This document shows, one piece after another, positions 9,101 to 17,906 of a stretch of 64,000 nucleotides of DNA. Source of the DNA: Commensalibacter intestini A911 (GTDB taxonomy: Bacteria > Pseudomonadota > Alphaproteobacteria > Acetobacterales > Acetobacteraceae); contig NZ_AGFR01000007.1 of the NCBI RefSeq assembly GCF_000231445.1, positions 186,001-250,000 on the forward strand, given 5' to 3'. How positions within the stretch are numbered: position 1 is the first letter of the stretch; each line of letters begins with the position of its first letter. A program made the position numbers and the translations under genes. The notes beneath the pieces were generated by a model. It saw only the letters and a program-made list of their open reading frames with translations. It was not told the DNA's origin and did no database searches.

Positions 9101-11458
9101 AACCATCAGATCACTAACATTAATCTCTTGTTCAACAGGCTCCTGTACTAAGTCCTCAGTTTTCTGAATCTTAACATGATTAGCCAACCAATGAACATAA
9201 ATATTAGGGTATAAGCCTTCACTCATATCTTTCTTTACCTCTTTACTTAAAGAGTAACTACCCAAATTTACAAATGGTGAAGGTTGCCATAATAAACTAA
9301 TTCCTTTATCAATAAAATGATCATACCCATTACGATACTCTTGGAATTGTCCTTGTTCCTCTAAAAAAGACATATATTCAATATTATAAAAAGCTTCATC
9401 AAACCATAATAAAGGTGAATATTCAGTAGGATCGTTATTTGTTAAATAATGATGTAATGGATTACTATATTCATGATTTAAAACTTCTTTATCAACGTCA
9501 GGATATTGTTGTAAATACCATACAGGATCAAAATACCATGACGTACGAACCAAAGGATCAATTTCGTTAATATGTTTTAAATAATAAGCGTAAATTCCCA
9601 ACTCTATTTGAATAGAGCATTCATAATGACTAAGGAAAAAATTAGAATCAAAGAAAACACTACCATTTCTTCCTTCCTTATCTCCCTCTTGTAAATAATG
9701 ATCATACCCATTCACAAAACCATTTCTATTTAACACTTCGTTTGTCAACATAGGGTTTTGTTGCCTATAATAAGCTTCAGAATATAACCAATGCGGAGAG
9801 TTAGTTAAATATCCTTGTTGGCAATAGTGATCAAAACCAGAGCTATATTTTGATTGGTCAACAAATTCTTTCACATGAGGATAGGTTCGAAGATACCATT
9901 GTTCATCAAAGTAAGGATTGGGTGAATGCCCCTGATGGCAACCAAATGTTCGATAATATTCCTCAACACTATCTAACTCTAAAGCTTTCATCTGAGCGAT
10001 ACCGTCACTATATTGACGCACATACCATTCTTCATCAAAAACACGCCATACAGCGCTATCTGATTTTAAAGCTACAGTTTGCTTATGCTCATCTGATACG
10101 ACAGTTTCTGATGAAGCCTCTTGCACATTTTTCTTATTTACATGCTGACTTTTATATTCATCAAATTTAATTTTTTTATTCGGTTGCTCTACTAAGAATA
10201 AACTGGGATCTTCACCAACCGTAAAACCAGAAAAACTTTCCTTTTCTTCTTCTGTTTCTTTTGCCTCAATTACTACTTCATCTTGATTATTATCAGTGTC
10301 TTTTTTCGCTAATAAATTTTCAGAAGTAGATATAACATTTTCTGTATCTGGTGCTATGGACTCTAAAACATCATTTGCAACTAGCTGTACATCATCATCT
10401 TTCGGTAACGAAGCTCCTACAAGCTCGTCTAAGAGATCTTCTGAACCATCAATATCATTTAGTGAATCATTTTTTTTAACTGATTTTTCTTTAAATGAAA
10501 ATCCCATTTTATCACAAAACTGTTGAAATAATACGGGCTGATGCTGTGCAACATAATATTCAAATGCATTTTTAAACACATGCGACGAAACTGCTTGAAT
10601 AACGCACTCTTGTTTCTTATACTCTTCAAGATTTAAATCTGCATTTGGCTTTCTTCCCTCTGCAAATCCATATAAAATATAATGAATATATGCATTCCTT
10701 AGTAATTTTCCTATTCCAATAGAAGATACTACGTCAACGTAAGTATCAGTGTAGAATTTCGTAGAAAAATCAGATAGCGGAGAAAAGTCTGTTACTGTAG
10801 TACTTGATAAATAATGATGTATACCACTCACATAAACACGACGTTTTACTAAAGCCGCTACATCAGGATATGTTTTTAAATACCACTCTTCGTCAAATAA
10901 CCATGAAAACCTTATATCAGCTTTATGAGAAAGTTGTGTTTGTAAATAAAACTGATATGCGCCGCCCTGCTGAATCACTTCTTCTTGATTATCAACCTGA
11001 AGTAAATATAAAGTAGGATTAAAAAAAAGGCTTCCTGAATATAAAGAGCGATCTCCTTCACTTAAGTAATGATCATATCCATTTTTATAACCAGAAAAAT
11101 TATTTGTTTGTTTTGCATATTGTTCTTTATAATAATATGCAGCAAACAAATAATGTGGGGAATAATCTGCATATCCTTCTTTACAATAATGTTCAAACCC
11201 TGATTGAAAATCTGAATTTTGAACACGTTTAGCAATATCTGGATAAGCCAAAAGGTACCATTTTTCATCAAAAAATGGATTAGGTGAATGACCTATTTTA
11301 CTACCTTTTTCTTGGTAATATGCATAAACATCTCCTCCATAAATATCCTCAACAATAGGAAGGATTGAAGAATATCGCTTACAATACCATTCCTCATTAA
11401 AATCTTGCCATTTGGGAGTAGAGATATCTTTTTTTACCATATTAGTATTCAACCACAC
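6113..11458 (-). CDS. Giant repeat-containing GT2-GT4 glycosyltransferase
   Basis: A 1781-residue protein. Residues about 20-307, 474-763 and 799-1095 are three copies of one cassette, each made of seven units of about 40 residues built on the theme FDE-WYL--YPDV...G--HY. The first and second cassettes are separated by an acidic, Ser/Glu-rich linker of about 166 residues. Residues about 1142-1400 form a family-2 GT-A domain: ISVIILVKNQ, a GDNYSTDDT loop, and FLNNDI as the metal-binding acid motif. The last 360 residues are a GT4-like GT-B domain with RILFIEDRVP, LLFVGALHDDLSPN and a C-terminal FAGGIPYKLHEAASYGIP. No signal peptide or membrane segment is seen, so it is likely cytoplasmic. The next gene follows after 3 bases. 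A related protein-glycan role is inferred; specificity is unknown. Confidence 0.85.
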   Translation of the reverse strand: MWLNTNMVKKDISTPKWQDFNEEWYCKRYSSILPIVEDIYGGDVYAYYQEKGSKIGHSPNPFFDEKWYLLAYPDIAKRVQNSDFQSGFEHYCKEGYADYSPHYLFAAYYYKEQYAKQTNNFSGYKNGYDHYLSEGDRSLYSGSLFFNPTLYLLQVDNQEEVIQQGGAYQFYLQTQLSHKADIRFSWLFDEEWYLKTYPDVAALVKRRVYVSGIHHYLSSTTVTDFSPLSDFSTKFYTDTYVDVVSSIGIGKLLRNAYIHYILYGFAEGRKPNADLNLEEYKKQECVIQAVSSHVFKNAFEYYVAQHQPVLFQQFCDKMGFSFKEKSVKKNDSLNDIDGSEDLLDELVGASLPKDDDVQLVANDVLESIAPDTENVISTSENLLAKKDTDNNQDEVVIEAKETEEEKESFSGFTVGEDPSLFLVEQPNKKIKFDEYKSQHVNKKNVQEASSETVVSDEHKQTVALKSDSAVWRVFDEEWYVRQYSDGIAQMKALELDSVEEYYRTFGCHQGHSPNPYFDEQWYLRTYPHVKEFVDQSKYSSGFDHYCQQGYLTNSPHWLYSEAYYRQQNPMLTNEVLNRNGFVNGYDHYLQEGDKEGRNGSVFFDSNFFLSHYECSIQIELGIYAYYLKHINEIDPLVRTSWYFDPVWYLQQYPDVDKEVLNHEYSNPLHHYLTNNDPTEYSPLLWFDEAFYNIEYMSFLEEQGQFQEYRNGYDHFIDKGISLLWQPSPFVNLGSYSLSKEVKKDMSEGLYPNIYVHWLANHVKIQKTEDLVQEPVEQEINVSDLMVTDQTYKGALWALFDEAWYVSVYSDVYEKMEICGVETVEEYYTQIGSFLGHSPNAYFDEEWYLKSYEVVRKAIKRGKFKTGFEHYCKTGFKKHEAHWLFSSHYYLSKNPQFTFEINETEEYVNAYDHYLKKGDALRKSGSLFFDPLVYERHCYESGDVEKTFFPYRNYLLNIGKADLKASVSLYFDSDWYLNKYPEVLQKINSKEYSSALQHYFLNSTPTYYDPLPWFSETFYAADNPDLAGSVLENGKGNFRNGYQHFILHGSLECRKPCEDVDLRSYFLSGSIQEDIENGLYRDAFAHWIFDQRLEAWINNLPEDSHYRLNDKTKDSREYFRKKANFMLPVVAHQKLDFSYEGKPDISVIILVKNQLAVTLTALASLRANYNGKIQLLIGDNYSTDDTRFIQNSLIGVQVTRFAYNFGYGRACNYLIEQVKAPITVFLNNDIYLYPNAIDVLCKHLMSKSDIGAVGGKIIHPDGNLQEAGSMIWRDGTTAGYLRGEDPSIAEANFVRDVDYCSTAMMAIKTILLQQLKGFSPIYYPAYFEDTDLCVRILKAGYRVVYHPDAVVEHMEYASSDPIVSSGLIRRNHRQFVKEHTDFLRFQHPRHSDNVVIARERMGTGKRILFIEDRVPLRRLGSGYVRSNDIVHQMAKLGYHVTVYPINNYYPHLYQIYSDLPETVEVMFSKTIDNIRDFFLERAGYYDAIWIGRTHNLHRILPMMGEANRYIPQDCLVLDTEVIASPRTLLRRKILGLEDESEETLGEALEVELSCARHCQTMITVNKIDADYAKQAGFNQVSILGHMMHVRPTPKTWAQRTGLLFVGALHDDLSPNFDSLKWFTDAILPILVKEMGDDFTFTIAGYVHPSVDMSIFSQYPQVKLLGPVEDLTHLYNDHRVYIAPTRFAGGIPYKLHEAASYGIPIVATDLLVHQLGWDDDQDILAASIDNADFFASQIIRLYQKEKLWNKLRDNALSRIDTECNEDRFRSNLQQILTQVTSHK

Positions 11459-11466
11459 TATTTAAC

Positions 11467-11500
11467 ACACCCCGACCTTATGAAGAACAAGTCAGGGTGT
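11467..11500 (-). terminator. Intercistronic hairpin in the glycosyltransferase operon
   Basis: Ten-base arms (11467-11476 and 11491-11500) with one G-U pair in the minus-strand RNA and a 14-base loop. No T-run follows, so it is more likely an attenuator or RNA-stability element between two operon genes than a full terminator. Confidence 0.45.
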
Positions 11501-11552
11501 TGAATTAATTTTTAATATATAGTTATAATAATAAAACAAACAATCAAAAAAG

Positions 11553-13034
11553 TTATTTAAATTTACGGTCTATTAGGTGCATACTTTTTTGTATTATTTT
11601 ATCTGTTAAAATACTATCAGAGATATCTTCTACAGAGTTATTAACAATATTAATTACAATATTCGTCTGAGCTACTTTGTATTCTTTTTGAATAACATTA
11701 ACCAAATAAATATGATATTTTCCATTTATCTGTGAAAAACAACCTTGTTGCAAATTAACATCTACAACAAAACCATTATTTAATGGTGCTGATTGAAAGA
11801 ACTCCGCAGTTTGATGTCGCATACATCTTGAGGTACCGATCACAAAACATTCTTCTGCTTCATCACTGACAAATGCAATATACATCCGACCTGCCATCGT
11901 ATTTGTACGATTAAATGCCCAACCAGAAATCCTAAATTGGCTTTTATCGGCATCAATTGCAACTTCAGACGCATCATCATCTTGAATAAATCCTGTAAAG
12001 TGCTCAATACAATATTCTAACTCACCAAACCGCTGAGCGTGAATATTTTTTTCAATAAAATTATTTAGCTTAATCCCACGTATTAACCCATCTTTTTCAG
12101 TAATACGTAAAAAATCATCTAAAATAACTTGATTACTATGTACTGAACTATAAATCGCTTTTATTTGCCCTTCAGCAACCTCTATTTCATTTGTTGTTAA
12201 TTGAAAAGCTGCAGATCCATTGACAACATTAATTAAGCCTATTCTAAAGCGTCCTTCACACCATTTTCCTCTTAATGCTGCAGTACCAGAGAAACCATTA
12301 CGTATCGGAGCATTTGAAAAACTATCAGCAACATCGCTGCGATTTTCACGTTGACATTCTAAGAAAATAGTTAAGTCACTACTATCATGAATTAACACAG
12401 TATATAAAGCACCAGCATTAGATAGCTCAGGGAAAATAAACCATCCACGAATATGGAATTCATTAGCAGGTTTAAATTTCTTATCATCATCAACATTTAG
12501 AATATGATAACAAATATCATCTAAATAATAATTAGCGCCTTGAACAACAGCCCAATCATCAACAATTTGTGGCAACTCAACATGTAAATCATTTCCTGTT
12601 GGTGGATCAAAAATATGACGTGGTGGTGCCTGATCTTTCCATGATGCATGAGGTAAATAATGTAAACGACCAATATCCCATTTTAAATTACTGACCCCTA
12701 ATTTATCATAAGGAACAACGCTTTCATAAATGGATAACAATTCTTTTGAATAATCCGCAGCAGTTACCCATAAATCAGGTGTAATATTATCCATGATTTG
12801 CTTACGCAAGGATTCATCAGAACGGATAAGCTCTAAACGATCAATAACCGTATTTACAGCCCCAATTTCAACTTTAAATCCATTTACCCCGTCCTTAACA
12901 CGATCCCCTAAAGCGCCAACATCCGTCACAATAGGAATTAATCCATTTTGCCAAGCTTCTGATAAGGAAATACAATAAGTTTCCGGCCATATAGATAATG
13001 TCATTGCTACATCAGCAATTTTTAATGCTGCCAC
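11553..13034 (-). CDS. Glycosyltransferase, 3' part of a frameshifted gene
   Basis: The 493-residue frame opens in the middle of a GT4 domain. Its first visible residues (VAALKIADVAMTLSIWPETYCISLSEAW--GLIPIVTDVGA) are the second Rossmann half with the donor-binding Glu region, which belongs to the upstream gene. There is no ribosome site before its nominal start. After the GT domain (to about residue 130) come two beta-rich modules, about residues 150-280 and 320-460, with parallel phrases: FHIRGWFIFP / FRISGWAFNR, then SNAPIRNGFSG / QSAPLNNGFVV and a closing GLINV / YLVNV. These may be carbohydrate- or acceptor-binding domains. In the expected frame it is continuous with the upstream 631-codon frame across an A7 tract (13075-13081). 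Confidence 0.75.
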   Translation of the reverse strand: MAALKIADVAMTLSIWPETYCISLSEAWQNGLIPIVTDVGALGDRVKDGVNGFKVEIGAVNTVIDRLELIRSDESLRKQIMDNITPDLWVTAADYSKELLSIYESVVPYDKLGVSNLKWDIGRLHYLPHASWKDQAPPRHIFDPPTGNDLHVELPQIVDDWAVVQGANYYLDDICYHILNVDDDKKFKPANEFHIRGWFIFPELSNAGALYTVLIHDSSDLTIFLECQRENRSDVADSFSNAPIRNGFSGTAALRGKWCEGRFRIGLINVVNGSAAFQLTTNEIEVAEGQIKAIYSSVHSNQVILDDFLRITEKDGLIRGIKLNNFIEKNIHAQRFGELEYCIEHFTGFIQDDDASEVAIDADKSQFRISGWAFNRTNTMAGRMYIAFVSDEAEECFVIGTSRCMRHQTAEFFQSAPLNNGFVVDVNLQQGCFSQINGKYHIYLVNVIQKEYKVAQTNIVINIVNNSVEDISDSILTDKIIQKSMHLIDRKFK

Positions 13035-13035
13035 T

Positions 13036-14931
13036 TCACCAAGGCCATAAGCTCCGTGAAGAATAACTATTTTCTTTTTTTATTTCTTTTAAGACATTTT
13101 CATAATCTGGTTGCATATACCCAAAAATATGGAATTCATAAAGATCTGGATTTGCAGCCTGTACAATAGATAATATTGCATCCGCTCCTTTAGAGCGAAT
13201 AAAGTTTCCAACTGTTGCGACTCTTAACTTTCTACCATTTAATGGTTCATATTTCTTTTGTTTTAATGGAATAGTTGTGTCAGGTGAAGGAATTCCTAAA
13301 ACATAGTTTTTCTTATTATTTAAACTTGGATAAATTTTACGAGCTAACTCATATGAGTGTTCAGTTCCATATAAACAAATATCAACATACTTCATAATCT
13401 TAGCTACAAAAGCACGTCTTGTTTGCTGAACACCAAACTCTAATTTTTCCGAAGTCTTTAAACAAATGTCGCAAGCGCCAATATTCTTTTTATCAATTTC
13501 ACAATAACGTTGTTCAAAATTCAACAGATTATAATGAGAGCATACAGCTAAAAAATCATGAAAAGAGAAAATAACACCAACACCACATGCCTTAGCAATA
13601 ATAGGTAAAGATAACGTATGATGTCCTAAATGTTGAATATGAACGACATCAAAACCATATTGATTGATTACACTAGAAAAAGCTGTTTCTTCCCCAGCAT
13701 CATTCATAGAATCAAGCCAGCCGACATCAGGCATATCAAAACGTTCGATTTCTTTTCCGTTAGCATCTGTTAAATAACAAGCACCACGGCGACGCAACCA
13801 ATAGAAGAATTCAACGTCTTTTACTAACGTTGTAGACAATATTTGCTGATAAACCTCAATTCCGCCCCAAACATGTTCATGAACAGTTGAATGAGTTACA
13901 AACAAGACACGTAACTTACCTTGTCGATCAGGTCTAATCGGCATTATATCTTGTTTTTGTTTTTTACTGAAATTTGCTTGAGTAATATCAGCCATTTTTT
14001 GCAAACGGTTCTCATATAGATGCTCACTTAAAGCAGCTTTTTGAGTATCTATTGCTAATTGTTTTCTTAAGCCTTTTTCACTTAAAATACGTGCAATTGA
14101 TTCAATAACTTCTTCTGTATTACGAGCAACAGAAATACCATTTAGCTCTTTTAAATATTTCTCATCCATTTCAGATGGAAGCTCTACAACTTGAGCAGTT
14201 CCCGCTAATGCAAGCTCATATAAACGAGGACCAGGAGCTGTTGCTTGCCCAACATCACCATGACTTGCATAGTTGCGGAACATCGTCAGTGTTACTTGGC
14301 TGGCATTTGCAAAATCAATAAAAGATTCAATACTTACAGGTCTTGGAATAATACGCTCGACTAAATCTCTTGGCAAAGGAGGCAAATAGTCATTCCCAGG
14401 ACAAATCAACTTAAAGCGAGCCTCTGGAAACGCAATTAATAAACGGCGTAACACAGGAACACGATTAGGCCACATCGTTCCTGCAAAGAAAATATCATAA
14501 TCAAGATCTTCAGTATTTTTGATATCTCTAAAATGAATCGATTGACTAGCACCTAAAGGTAAATAATGTGCTTCAACTTGATACGAATCTACACAACTGG
14601 GATCATTTGTAAAAACGTAGTCAAAATTAGAAGTCACATGGACATTAAAATCCAACATAAATGGATCTTCAAAAGCCCAAAAAATCATTGTTTTAAAACA
14701 CGGGCGCACTCGCTTCATCAGCTCAAAGTCTGTCCTCTGACCGTCAATACAAATTAAAACTTCGTGCTCATGTGTAGCTGCAACCTCTAATAAATTCATA
14801 TTATCGGCAACAACAACATTCTCCTCGCCCCACAGCTTTTTCGCTGACCTTGCAACAGCAAGTGTTAAATAGGAATTTGAATTATGTGTATAATTTGTAT
14901 TGTAAATAACAGCCATGACTAATCTTATCAC
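13036..14931 (-). CDS. CgeB-like plus GT4 glycosyltransferase, 5' part of a frameshifted gene
   Basis: A 631-codon frame with two enzymes in tandem. Residues about 6-320 are CgeB-like: AVIYNTNYTHNSNSYL, IFWAFEDPFMLDFNV, DYVFTNDPSCVD, GPRLYELALAGTAQVVEL. Residues about 342-620 begin a GT4 domain: LRVLFVTHSTVHEHVWGGIEVY, DVVHIQHLGHHTLSL and LRVATVGNFIRSKGADAI. The last dozen residues are out of frame: after KEIKK the sense continuation IVILHGAYGLGE lies one base away and runs into the next frame. A GTG at 14931 and an ATG at 14916 are both possible starts; the ATG (MAVIYNT) fits the family better. First gene of the leftward operon. Restoring one base would give a protein of about 1120 residues. 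Confidence 0.78.
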   Translation of the reverse strand: MIRLVMAVIYNTNYTHNSNSYLTLAVARSAKKLWGEENVVVADNMNLLEVAATHEHEVLICIDGQRTDFELMKRVRPCFKTMIFWAFEDPFMLDFNVHVTSNFDYVFTNDPSCVDSYQVEAHYLPLGASQSIHFRDIKNTEDLDYDIFFAGTMWPNRVPVLRRLLIAFPEARFKLICPGNDYLPPLPRDLVERIIPRPVSIESFIDFANASQVTLTMFRNYASHGDVGQATAPGPRLYELALAGTAQVVELPSEMDEKYLKELNGISVARNTEEVIESIARILSEKGLRKQLAIDTQKAALSEHLYENRLQKMADITQANFSKKQKQDIMPIRPDRQGKLRVLFVTHSTVHEHVWGGIEVYQQILSTTLVKDVEFFYWLRRRGACYLTDANGKEIERFDMPDVGWLDSMNDAGEETAFSSVINQYGFDVVHIQHLGHHTLSLPIIAKACGVGVIFSFHDFLAVCSHYNLLNFEQRYCEIDKKNIGACDICLKTSEKLEFGVQQTRRAFVAKIMKYVDICLYGTEHSYELARKIYPSLNNKKNYVLGIPSPDTTIPLKQKKYEPLNGRKLRVATVGNFIRSKGADAILSIVQAANPDLYEFHIFGYMQPDYENVLKEIKKENSYSSRSLWPW

Positions 14932-15073
14932 CCAGTTGACATTTTAAAGCGTAACTCAATCATATAAACGATGTAAGTTACGAAATTGAATTATAATCAA
15001 TAAATATATTTATAAACAAAATAGTCAATAGTTACTATTCTTTAATTGCATCAATATATAACAAATTTGGCAT

Positions 15074-15111
15074 AAAAAAGGTTAAGTGCTGTAAACAACA
15101 CTTAACCTTTT
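15074..15111 (-). terminator. Rho-independent terminator of rpsA
   Basis: Thirteen-base perfect arms (15076-15088 and 15099-15111) with a 10-base loop, followed on the minus strand by T residues. It lies 36 bases past the rpsA stop codon and upstream of the glycosyltransferase operon. Confidence 0.88.
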
Positions 15112-15146
15112 CAAAATTACGCTAAAATCAATTCTAAAGAATAGAA

Positions 15147-16868
15147 TTATTCAACGTCTGTATCTTCGTTACGACGACGAATAGCTGCTCCAAGAATATC
15201 CCCTAAAGAAGCCCCGCTATCAGCAGAACCATAATCAGAGATTGCTTGCTTATCTTCTTCAACTTCGCGACCTTTAATAGTTAAGGTCAAGCGACGAGCT
15301 GCTTTGTCAACCGTGACGATTTTTGCATCAATGCGTTCACCAACAGAGAAACGTTCTGGACGTTGTTCTGCTTTGTCACGAGAAAGTTCTGTACGGCGAA
15401 TAAAGCCAACAAGAACATCATTTACACTAACATCAACACCGTTTGCTTGAATACCAGTAACAGTACAAGTAACAACACTACCTTTGTTCACTTGTGCTAA
15501 TGCATCAGCAGCTGGATCAGCTTGAAGTTGTTTAATACCCAAAGAAATACGTTCTTTTTCAACGTCAACATCAAGAACTTTAGCTTTAACCACATCACCT
15601 TTTTTGTAGTTAGCCATTGCTGCTTCGCCGGTTTCATCCCATGACAAATCTGACATGTGAACCATACCATCGATATCTGCAGAAAGACCAATGAACAAAC
15701 CGAATTCAGTAATGTTACGGATTTCGCCTTCGATTTCAGAACCAACTTTGTGTGTTTCAGCAAATTGTTCCCAAGGATTAGGTTGAACTTGTTTCAAGCC
15801 TAATGAAATACGACGTTTTGAGCTATCAACATCCAACACAACCACTTCAACTTCTTGAGAAGTAGAAACGATTTTACCAGGATGTACGTTTTTCTTTGTC
15901 CATGACATTTCAGAAATATGAACAAGACCTTCAACACCAGCTTCTAACTCAACGAATGCACCGTAATCAGTGATATTGGTTACGCGGCCTGTGAAACGAG
16001 AATTTGCAGGATATTTATTTGCAACATTTTCCCAAGGATCAGCTTCAAGTTGTTTCATACCCAATGAAATACGATGTGTATCAGAGTTGAAACGGATTAC
16101 TTGGACGCGAACTGGTTGACCAATTTGCAATGCTTCTGAAGGATGGTTAACACGTTTCCAAGCGATATCGGTAACATGCAATAAACCATCAACGCCACCT
16201 AGATCAACGAATGCACCGTAATCAGTAATGTTTTTAACAACACCGTCAAGGATCATGCCTTCTTTAAGACCTTGGATCAATTCGCTACGTTGTTCTGCGC
16301 GTGTTTCTTCAAGAACTGCACGACGAGAAACAACGATATTTCCACGAGCACGATCCATTTTTAAGATTTGGAAAGGCTGAGCAACACCAATCATTGGGTT
16401 GATGTCACGTACTGGACGAATATCCACTTGAGATCCAGGTAAGAACGCCATTGCGCCACCAAGATCAACTGTAAATCCGCCTTTAACACGACCAAAAATT
16501 GTTCCGTTAATACGTTGGTTGCTTTCGAAAGCTTTTTCAAGAGCTGACCATGCTTCTTCACGACGAGCTTTTTCACGTGAAAGAAGAATTAAACCGTCAC
16601 GATCTTCGTAACGTTCAATATATAATTCAATCATATCGCCAGGTTTAATTTCTGGCTTTACACCTACTGGTGCAAATTCTTTTAAAGGAACACGTCCTTC
16701 ACTTTTTAAACCGACATCAACAATTGCATAATCATCGGTTAAGCGAACAATTCTTCCTGTTACAACAGAACCTTCGAACCCAATATCTTGACCCAAGCTT
16801 TCTTCAAGAAGGGTTGCGAAATCTTCACCAGCAAAGTGATCTTGGTGGTTGTGTGTGGCTTCAGCCAT
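15147..16868 (-). CDS. rpsA: 30S ribosomal protein S1
   Basis: Six consecutive S1 (OB-fold) domains fill the protein, for example GSVVTGRIVRLTDDYAIVDVG, GVVKNITDYGAFVDLGGVDG, GRVTNITDYGAFVELEAGVEG and GEIRNITEFGLFIGLSADIDG. It binds mRNA on the small subunit and helps initiation. The open frame reaches 16892, but the second ATG (MAEATHNHQD) at 16868 is preceded by AGGAAAG at proper spacing and that ribosome site lies inside the longer frame, so I choose 16868 (573 residues). The gene ends with DVE after an acidic tail. In many proteobacteria it follows aroA and cmk; here that order is kept but a dead racemase gene is inserted between cmk and rpsA. Confidence 0.97.
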   Translation of the reverse strand: MAEATHNHQDHFAGEDFATLLEESLGQDIGFEGSVVTGRIVRLTDDYAIVDVGLKSEGRVPLKEFAPVGVKPEIKPGDMIELYIERYEDRDGLILLSREKARREEAWSALEKAFESNQRINGTIFGRVKGGFTVDLGGAMAFLPGSQVDIRPVRDINPMIGVAQPFQILKMDRARGNIVVSRRAVLEETRAEQRSELIQGLKEGMILDGVVKNITDYGAFVDLGGVDGLLHVTDIAWKRVNHPSEALQIGQPVRVQVIRFNSDTHRISLGMKQLEADPWENVANKYPANSRFTGRVTNITDYGAFVELEAGVEGLVHISEMSWTKKNVHPGKIVSTSQEVEVVVLDVDSSKRRISLGLKQVQPNPWEQFAETHKVGSEIEGEIRNITEFGLFIGLSADIDGMVHMSDLSWDETGEAAMANYKKGDVVKAKVLDVDVEKERISLGIKQLQADPAADALAQVNKGSVVTCTVTGIQANGVDVSVNDVLVGFIRRTELSRDKAEQRPERFSVGERIDAKIVTVDKAARRLTLTIKGREVEEDKQAISDYGSADSGASLGDILGAAIRRRNEDTDVE

Positions 16869-17120
16869 GTGCTTTCCTGCAATCCTAGTCATAATCCCAA
16901 GGACAATTTTGCCTTGATCGATATAGACTGTTAATATGCGCGTTTTTATTGTGAGTATCTCTCAACAATAACCATACGACTTTTCTTTGAAAATATTCAA
17001 AAAACAAATGAAAATAGTAAATTTAATACTTCGTTAAAAATATTAGCAGGGACTATATAGGAACTATATAAGCAATTCAATTGTTTATTATACAATCTCT
17101 CTAAAAATATTGTTTTTTTC

Positions 17121-17820
17121 TCATTCAAACATTTTGCAATGAAAAATCCGTACATATTCCGCATGTAAACAAGTCGTATCATATAATGGCACATGCGTAT
17201 CTTTTTGTTGAATTAACAAGGGAATTTCAGTACATCCTAACACAATTCCTTCTGCACCTTGCTGATATAAATCCTGAATAATATCTAAATAGATTTTTTT
17301 AGAATCAGGATTAATAATCCCTAAACAAAGCTCATCATAAATAATACGATGCACTGCATCACGCTGAGATAAAGTCGGAATAATCGTTTGAATATTATTT
17401 TTCAGCAAACGTGCCTTATAAAAATCCTCTTCCATTGTAAATCTTGTACCTAACAATCCAACTTTTGTGATATTACTCTTTAATATCTTGTCAGCCGTTG
17501 CATCGATAATATTTATAATAGGTATAGAAATACGATCCTGAATTTAATCTGCAACTTTATGCATTGTATTGGTGCAAATCACTAAAAAATCAGCACCACC
17601 AGCCTCTACTTTCTGAGCCGCATTCGCAAGATATAAACCAGCCCTCATCCCACTTTCCTTGACGTTGCAACAATTCAATCTCACTGAAATCAATGCTGCA
17701 CAAAATAATTTTAGCAGAATGTAATCCGCCTAGCTTTTCTTTAACTCTCTGGTTGATAAGTTGATAATAAGTCACTGTTGACTCCCAACTCATCCCGCCT
17801 AACAAACCAATTGTTTTCAT
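17121..17820 (-). pseudogene. Aspartate/glutamate racemase family pseudogene
   Basis: The family is recognisable from end to end: MKTIGLLGGMSWESTVTYY at the start, the first catalytic Cys in VICTNTMHK, GLLGTRFTMEEDFY in the middle and the second Cys in IVLGCTEIPLL. The gene is broken twice. An extra G in the run at 17642-17644 shifts the frame after KWDE; the lost sense is AGLYLANAAQKVEAGGADF. A TAA at 17544-17546 stops the frame after KVAD where a Gln (CAA) would be expected. Two independent lesions make a single sequencing slip unlikely. It would have made D-amino acids (RacX/YgeA-like). It sits between cmk and rpsA, interrupting a normally tight block. Confidence 0.88.
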
Positions 17821-17906
17821 TTCTTTTTACTTCAGTTTTAATTACATTTTCAGAAACTTTACGACGATAAAAATACTTTGAAAACAATTTTGAGAAATTA
17901 CACAAC

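Noticed and set aside
6113-11458. Repeat-rich region as a non-coding array
   Set aside because: The repeats are only at protein level, in one long open frame with two enzyme domains at the end.
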